The notes under the pieces were generated by a model. It did not search any database. It was given only the letters and a program-made list of their open reading frames with translations, and was not told where the DNA came from. Made by a program: the position numbers and the translations under genes. Below, in pieces: positions 6,074-9,810 of a stretch of 9,810 nucleotides of DNA. The stretch is from Desulfobacterales bacterium (lineage in GTDB: Bacteria > Desulfobacterota > Desulfobacteria > Desulfobacterales > RPRI01): positions 1 through 9,810 of the forward strand of contig JAUYEO010000299.1 of NCBI GenBank assembly GCA_030689795.1, read 5' to 3'. The first letter of the stretch is position 1; each line of letters begins with the position of its first letter.

Positions 6074-7420
6074 TTGATAAAACATCTCATTTTCCCCGGA
6101 AACTACATTGTCAGCGAACAAAAAGAACTGGTGCTGGAAGCCTGCCTGGGCTCATGTGTCGGAGTAACAATCTGCGATAAGGAAGCGAAAGTGGGTGGGT
6201 TGATCCATTTGCTGCTTCCTGAACGGACAGGCTGCAGTAAAAAAGATAAACCTGAACTTTATGCGAAAACCGGCCTGCCCATTTTTATCCGTGCATTATG
6301 CGAGGCCGGCGCCGACAAGACCCGGATGGAAGCATGCGTAGCAGGAGGCTCGCTGATAGGGCTTGTATCAGAAATAGATCTCGATCTTGATATCGGCGGC
6401 AGAACCGCTGAAATTGCACGGGGAATCCTTTCAAGTGAGTCTATACCCGTTCATCAGACTGAAACCGGAGGATATTTAGGATACCGCCTGGATCTTGATT
6501 TAAAATCGTTCAACAGTTCAATCAATCTTTCTGCCGGCAGGCCTGCCGAAAGCCACAAAGTATTCAAGAAACCAGTACCGGATGACATTGCCAGGTCTGT
6601 GAGTGCAGTCAGACCGATTCCACAGATAGCTCTTAAAATCATCCGGATGATTAATGACGGAAATTACAATATGAACGAAGTCGCCGATGAAATCAAAAAA
6701 GATCAAATCATCACAGCCGCCGTTATCAGGTTGTGCAATTCATCTTACTTCGGATTGAAGGAAAAAATCGATTCCATTAACCGGGCGTTTCTACTCATTG
6801 GTGAAAAGCATCTTTTTCAAATGATTGTTTCAGCCTCTCTGGAAAATTCTTTTACTGACGTAAGACAAGGATATTCACTTTGTAAGGGGGGGCTTTTTCA
6901 GCATTCCGTCGGCACTGCCGTTATTGCAGAAGAACTGGCAAGATTCACCGGAATTGTTCAACCCGGGATCGCATATACTGCCGGGCTTTTACATGATATC
7001 GGCAAGGTTGTTCTGGATCAGTATATTTCATCGGCATATACATTTTTTTATCGACGCACACAGATAGATATGGTGGAGCTCGGTGAAGCGGAAAAAGAAA
7101 CCCTCGGCTTTACACACACAGAAGCCGGAAGCTTATTGGGAGAAAGCTGGTCATTAAATGAGCGCCTGATAGATACGATCAGACATCATCACCATCCGGA
7201 GCATGCTTCCGTGGATCCCGAACTGGTCCACGTTGTTTATCTGGCGGATTTGTTGATGAGCAAATTCCAGGCAGGGCAGGAATTGGGATTTCTGAACAAT
7301 GGCAATATTTCTTCGAGGCTTAAAAAAATCGGGCTTATCCCGTCTCAATTCTCTACCATTGTCGATCTCATTCCGCAGAGGATATTGGAAGGGTCAATAA
7401 ATCTTCACGATATGCGTTGA
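6074..7420 (+). CDS. CheD-HDOD fusion protein
   Basis: A 448-residue protein. Start: TTG at 6074 with AGGAG at 6062-6066 (7-nt spacer). An in-frame TAA at 6071-6073 directly before it fixes the N-terminus. Residues 1-155 match CheD, the chemoreceptor glutamine deamidase: LGSCVGVTICD with Cys28, then KVGGLIHLLLP with His45, and a GGRTAE and GGYLGYRLDLD tail. In Thermotoga CheD the triad is Thr-Cys-His; the Thr position here, six residues before Cys28, is Glu22. Residues ~168-400 are an HDOD domain: SAVRPIPQIALKIIRMINDG, IRLCNSSYFGL and AFLLIGEKHL, then an HD-like core with HS (277-278), LLHDIGK (305-311), FTHTEAG and HHHHPE. The HDIGK sequence is retained, though HDOD proteins are generally thought non-catalytic. 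Likely a cytoplasmic signalling protein linking receptor modification to downstream regulation. It lies 98 bp after the cyclase gene, with no terminator seen, and ends 6 bp from the convergent HD-GYP gene. Confidence 0.9.
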   Translation: MIKHLIFPGNYIVSEQKELVLEACLGSCVGVTICDKEAKVGGLIHLLLPERTGCSKKDKPELYAKTGLPIFIRALCEAGADKTRMEACVAGGSLIGLVSEIDLDLDIGGRTAEIARGILSSESIPVHQTETGGYLGYRLDLDLKSFNSSINLSAGRPAESHKVFKKPVPDDIARSVSAVRPIPQIALKIIRMINDGNYNMNEVADEIKKDQIITAAVIRLCNSSYFGLKEKIDSINRAFLLIGEKHLFQMIVSASLENSFTDVRQGYSLCKGGLFQHSVGTAVIAEELARFTGIVQPGIAYTAGLLHDIGKVVLDQYISSAYTFFYRRTQIDMVELGEAEKETLGFTHTEAGSLLGESWSLNERLIDTIRHHHHPEHASVDPELVHVVYLADLLMSKFQAGQELGFLNNGNISSRLKKIGLIPSQFSTIVDLIPQRILEGSINLHDMR

Positions 7421-7426
7421 CCGGCG

Positions 7427-8998
7427 TCACATTCCCATGCTGTGGTGATGGGTTAAATACCCGGCATTCCCGCGAAGCTGGTCCTGCTCTTTCTGTTCAT
7501 TATCTGCGGACAACGGGCGTATTTTGTTTTGTCTGTAACTGTCGAAAAAAGCATTCACCACTTCCGGGTCAAACTGGATGCCCGAGTTTTCTCTGATAAT
7601 TTTTAATGCGTCGTCTTCCTGCATTTTTTTACGATAAGAACGATCTGATGTCAGTGCGTCATAAACATCCACAACGGACAGAATACGGGAAAGCAGAGGT
7701 ATCTCTTCCCCTTTAAGGCCATCGGGATATCCTGTACCGTCAAATCGTTCATGATGGTGCCGGATTATAGCCTGTTCATCAATCCACATGCCGAAGTGCC
7801 CTATAATATTACTTCCGGTGATCGGATGTTTTTTGATTATGTTGAACTCTTCATCCGAAAGTGGCCCTGGTTTGAGGAGGATGTGATCGGGGGTTCCTAT
7901 CTTGCCTATATCGTGCAGGAGGCCGGAAACATTCAGTTTGTCGACCTCTTCCTGTGTACAATTCATAGCGCCTGCTATCGACATCGCATAAAGGGAGACC
8001 CTGTGTGAGTGTTGTTTGGTATAAGAGTCCCTTGCCTCGATTGTTTCTACAAAAGCATAAAGCGATGAAACAAGGTTTTCGAAAACATTCTCATAAAGAG
8101 CAAAATTTTCTACCAGAGAGGATGCCTTCTTCAACAGAAAGTTCATAAAGTACAAATCTTTTTTACTGAAATTACGGGCGTTATCATCGATGAATAACAC
8201 AAGAGCGCCAAAGACGTTAGATTTTATTATGAGGGGAACAGCCATGGTGCCGCCTTTGTTGCCATTACCATTTATTATTAGAGGAATTCCGTCGTCCACA
8301 ACCTTTTTTATGTTGTGCGATGCAATCTTTTCGGAACCTGATGCCGATTTGTCGCTTGATCGGGAAAAAACCGCAAGGATGGAGGGATTGGTACAATTAT
8401 GAGCAAAGTTGCAGAAATAGGCTTCATCGCACAGAGTGATTTCTCCGGCGAGATCTACAAGCATATTAATAAGATAATTGATGTTCGTTGCCTGATCCAA
8501 TTTCTGAAGGATCAGGCTGATTATTTCGACATCTTTCAGTTTCTGTTGTAACTCCTGATTAATATTAAGAAGTTCATGGTTTTTTTGAGTCAACTCTTTC
8601 AGCAGGAGGCTGTCCACAAACATGGACCGTTCTTTCATCACACGCTTAATGATCTGCGGGATTTGCAGTATATCTATCGGTTTTGTTAAGAAGTCGACGA
8701 CTCCGGTCTTTAAAGTTTTTATTGCATTATCAGCCGATGGGTTGCCGGTCATCATAATTATCGGTATTGTTTTATCGTGAAAGTGTATCTGTTTCGCAAG
8801 ATTGACTCCATCGATTATGGGCATGGAAATATCTAAAAAACAGCAGTCGATTATATGGCTTTTGATGATTTCGAGGGCAAGAAGTCCGTTGCTTTCGGTA
8901 AATACATGGTAATCGGTGGTGGCATTAAGGTACTCGCTGAAAATATTCAAAATTGACTTTTCGTCATCAACTACCATTATATTTAAATATTCGTTCAT
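7427..8998 (-). CDS. Response regulator c-di-GMP phosphodiesterase: receiver-GAF-HD-GYP
   Basis: A 523-residue protein, ATG at 8998. Residues 1-120 are a complete receiver: acidic pair Asp11-Asp12 (VVDDE), phospho-acceptor Asp56 (CCFLDISMP), Thr84 and Lys106 (FLTKPID). A coiled coil spans ~125-160. Residues ~160-300 are GAF-like (AVPLIIKSNVFGALVLF near the end). Residues 310-490 are HD-GYP: HSHRVSLYA, GLLHDIGKIGTPD (His362-Asp363), HP at 391-392, HHHERFDGTGYPDGLKGEEIP (414-433, GYP at 423-425) and VVDVYDALTSDRSYR. All recognisable metal and GYP residues are present, so c-di-GMP hydrolysis under phosphorylation control is expected. The last ~30 residues are polar with HHHSMGM at the end. The ATG overlaps the stop of the upstream receiver gene by 4 bp, suggesting translational coupling. 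It converges with the CheD-HDOD gene, leaving 6 bp between stops and no room for separate terminators. Confidence 0.94.
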   Translation of the reverse strand: MNEYLNIMVVDDEKSILNIFSEYLNATTDYHVFTESNGLLALEIIKSHIIDCCFLDISMPIIDGVNLAKQIHFHDKTIPIIMMTGNPSADNAIKTLKTGVVDFLTKPIDILQIPQIIKRVMKERSMFVDSLLLKELTQKNHELLNINQELQQKLKDVEIISLILQKLDQATNINYLINMLVDLAGEITLCDEAYFCNFAHNCTNPSILAVFSRSSDKSASGSEKIASHNIKKVVDDGIPLIINGNGNKGGTMAVPLIIKSNVFGALVLFIDDNARNFSKKDLYFMNFLLKKASSLVENFALYENVFENLVSSLYAFVETIEARDSYTKQHSHRVSLYAMSIAGAMNCTQEEVDKLNVSGLLHDIGKIGTPDHILLKPGPLSDEEFNIIKKHPITGSNIIGHFGMWIDEQAIIRHHHERFDGTGYPDGLKGEEIPLLSRILSVVDVYDALTSDRSYRKKMQEDDALKIIRENSGIQFDPEVVNAFFDSYRQNKIRPLSADNEQKEQDQLRGNAGYLTHHHSMGM

Positions 8999-9699
8999 CG
9001 ACGCTTGTTCTCCGACACCGTTTTATTGTCCAGAATGTTCAGGTAATGTTTTTTTAACGCCTTGAACTCGCCTTCAGTCAGCATCCCTTTCTCTTTCAGA
9101 GATGCCAGCGTCTGCAAATTATCAACATAGTTATCGGGCATGGTATTATTATAAAGATGATGTATTCCAACCGTGCTTGAAGGGAAAATATTTAAACTTG
9201 CCGCTTTTTCGGTTTTATCTCTTACCTTACCTAATAATATTAATTCATGACAGGCTTCCTGTAATTTTCTTAACAATTCTTTGTTTTCTCTGTTGAGCTT
9301 TATCGTGTCTGTGGCCCTGTTTACAACGATCTTGATCTCATCAAGTTTACAAGGCTTCATTATATAATCATAAGCCCCCTCCTTGATGGCAATTATGGCT
9401 GTTTCCAGCGAAGCATAGCCGGTGACGATAATTACGAGAACGGCCGGATTCATTTTTTTTGCGAACCTCAGAACTTCCATTCCATCTGTAATCGGCATTT
9501 TCAGATCGGTAATAATCAAATCAAAAAAACCATTTCTGAGCATGTCGATAGCCTCGGAGCCATCATAACAGACCGACACAGATCTTCCCTGTTCCGGCGT
9601 AGAGGCAAGGTCTTTTAATATATCCGCGATTACCTTGTCGTCATCAACAATCAGTATTCTGATGGGATGATCCATATTTATGATCTTTAATTCCGGCAT
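8995..9699 (-). CDS. Single-receiver response regulator with SHOCT-like C-terminus
   Basis: A 234-residue protein if started at the ATG at 9699. This start begins 10 nt after the flaG stop and does not overlap it. A TTG at 9750 would add 17 residues but overlap flaG by 41 bp, and an ATG at 9675 would also give a typical receiver N-terminus; none has a strong RBS. Residues ~12-130 are a full receiver: Asp-rich ILIVDDD (Asp19-21), phospho-acceptor Asp65 (LIITDLKMP), Thr93 (IIVTGYAS), Lys115 (YIMKPC). A coiled coil (~130-165, RENKELLRKLQEACHELILLG) follows, then a linker. Near the end, LQTLASLKEKGMLTEGEFKALKKHYL (about 195-220) resembles a SHOCT domain, a short helical module often at protein ends and thought to aid oligomerisation or targeting. 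There is no DNA-binding or enzymatic output domain. It sits in an operon between flaG and the HD-GYP gene, so it may relay or compete for phosphate in flagellar/c-di-GMP control. Confidence 0.88.
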   Translation of the reverse strand: MPELKIINMDHPIRILIVDDDKVIADILKDLASTPEQGRSVSVCYDGSEAIDMLRNGFFDLIITDLKMPITDGMEVLRFAKKMNPAVLVIIVTGYASLETAIIAIKEGAYDYIMKPCKLDEIKIVVNRATDTIKLNRENKELLRKLQEACHELILLGKVRDKTEKAASLNIFPSSTVGIHHLYNNTMPDNYVDNLQTLASLKEKGMLTEGEFKALKKHYLNILDNKTVSENKRR

Positions 9700-9709
9700 G
9701 GCATTTTTA

Positions 9710-9810
9710 TCAGGCTTTTTTGTCGAATATAAGGCCGATGGCTTCTTCAAGCTTAGCTGCGAGTTCCAGTAATTCCCTGGACGGGATCTCCCTTATGACC
9801 TTACCTGTAT
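9710..9810 (-). CDS. flaG: FlaG family flagellar protein, C-terminal end only (partial)
   Basis: Reading the minus strand from the right edge, the frame starting at 9808 encodes 32 residues. They begin TGKVIREIPSRELLELAAKL and continue EEAIGLIFDKKA before a TGA at 9712-9710. This matches the conserved C-terminus of FlaG-family proteins, with the pattern V-[IV]-R-[QE]-IP, a Leu/Ala-rich helix, then G-[LI]-[LI]-FD-x-KA. FlaG genes usually lie next to flagellin and fliD and influence filament length. The start and most of the gene lie beyond the window. The receiver gene starts 10 nt after this stop on the same strand, implying one transcript. The identification rests on the short tail only. Confidence 0.8.
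   Translation of the reverse strand, partial: TGKVIREIPSRELLELAAKLEEAIGLIFDKKA

Noticed and set aside
5992..6180. Small plus-strand ORF starting MLCVEETCSNC, with a CxxC motif, between the cyclase and CheD-HDOD genes
   Set aside because: No convincing RBS before the ATG at 5992, and it runs about 100 bp into the CheD-HDOD gene in another frame with no recognisable homology. More likely a shadow of spacer plus coding DNA.
9700..9750. TTG at 9750 as the start of the receiver-SHOCT gene
   Set aside because: It would overlap the flaG coding tail by 41 bp with no RBS; the added residues are the flaG region read in another frame. The ATG at 9699 is preferred.

Overview
The window reads as a chromosomal segment from a motile, probably anaerobic deltaproteobacterium (Desulfobacterota, perhaps Desulfobacterales-like). 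This is inferred from the gene types: a RAYT-type transposase with a DnaA-like tail, a CheD-HDOD fusion, several multi-domain cyclic-di-GMP proteins, a sigma-54 promoter and FlaG. Palindromic intergenic repeats are also abundant. The taxonomic call is inference and was not tested by any search.

Layout. (1) Positions 2-847: a REP-associated tyrosine transposase, 5'-truncated by the window edge. It is followed by a roughly 180-bp MITE-like palindromic element at 943-1122. (2) 1213-1596: a small protein that is essentially an isolated histidine-kinase phosphoacceptor (DHp) domain. It converges on 1679-2674, an uncharacterised protein with an NlpC/P60-like Cys/His C-terminal domain. That gene sits between copies of a TTACGGC-N3-TTATGCCG repeat. 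(3) 2675-3289: a repeat-rich intergenic stretch without a supportable gene. (4) 3290-4045: a J-domain protein with four C-terminal repeats resembling the GspE-N/MshEN c-di-GMP-binding fold. It is flanked by two copies of another repeat, one carrying a strong hairpin. (5) 4330-7420: a sigma-54-type promoter, then a pseudo-receiver/GAF-like/GGDEF diguanylate cyclase and a CheD-HDOD fusion on the plus strand. (6) 7427-9810 on the minus strand: the end of flaG, a receiver-SHOCT-like protein, and a receiver-GAF-HD-GYP c-di-GMP phosphodiesterase. The last two share a 4-bp stop/start overlap. This operon converges on the CheD-HDOD gene with only 6 bp between stop codons.

How the genes fit together. 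The right half looks like a flagellar/chemotaxis-linked c-di-GMP module. It holds one enzyme to make the messenger (GGDEF with an intact I-site) and one to destroy it (HD-GYP with an intact active site and receiver). It also holds a receptor-deamidase-like CheD fused to an HDOD signalling domain, and it abuts a flagellar gene. A possible c-di-GMP reader, the J-domain protein with MshEN-like repeats, lies divergently upstream of the cyclase. The kinase-like DHp protein and the two receivers suggest a phosphorelay, but no ATP-binding kinase domain is present in the window. The left half is shaped by repeat elements that may have been mobilised by RAYT-type activity. The most unusual items are the CheD-HDOD fusion with an altered triad position, the J-domain/MshEN-like protein, the orphan DHp protein and the repeat-bracketed NlpC/P60-like protein.
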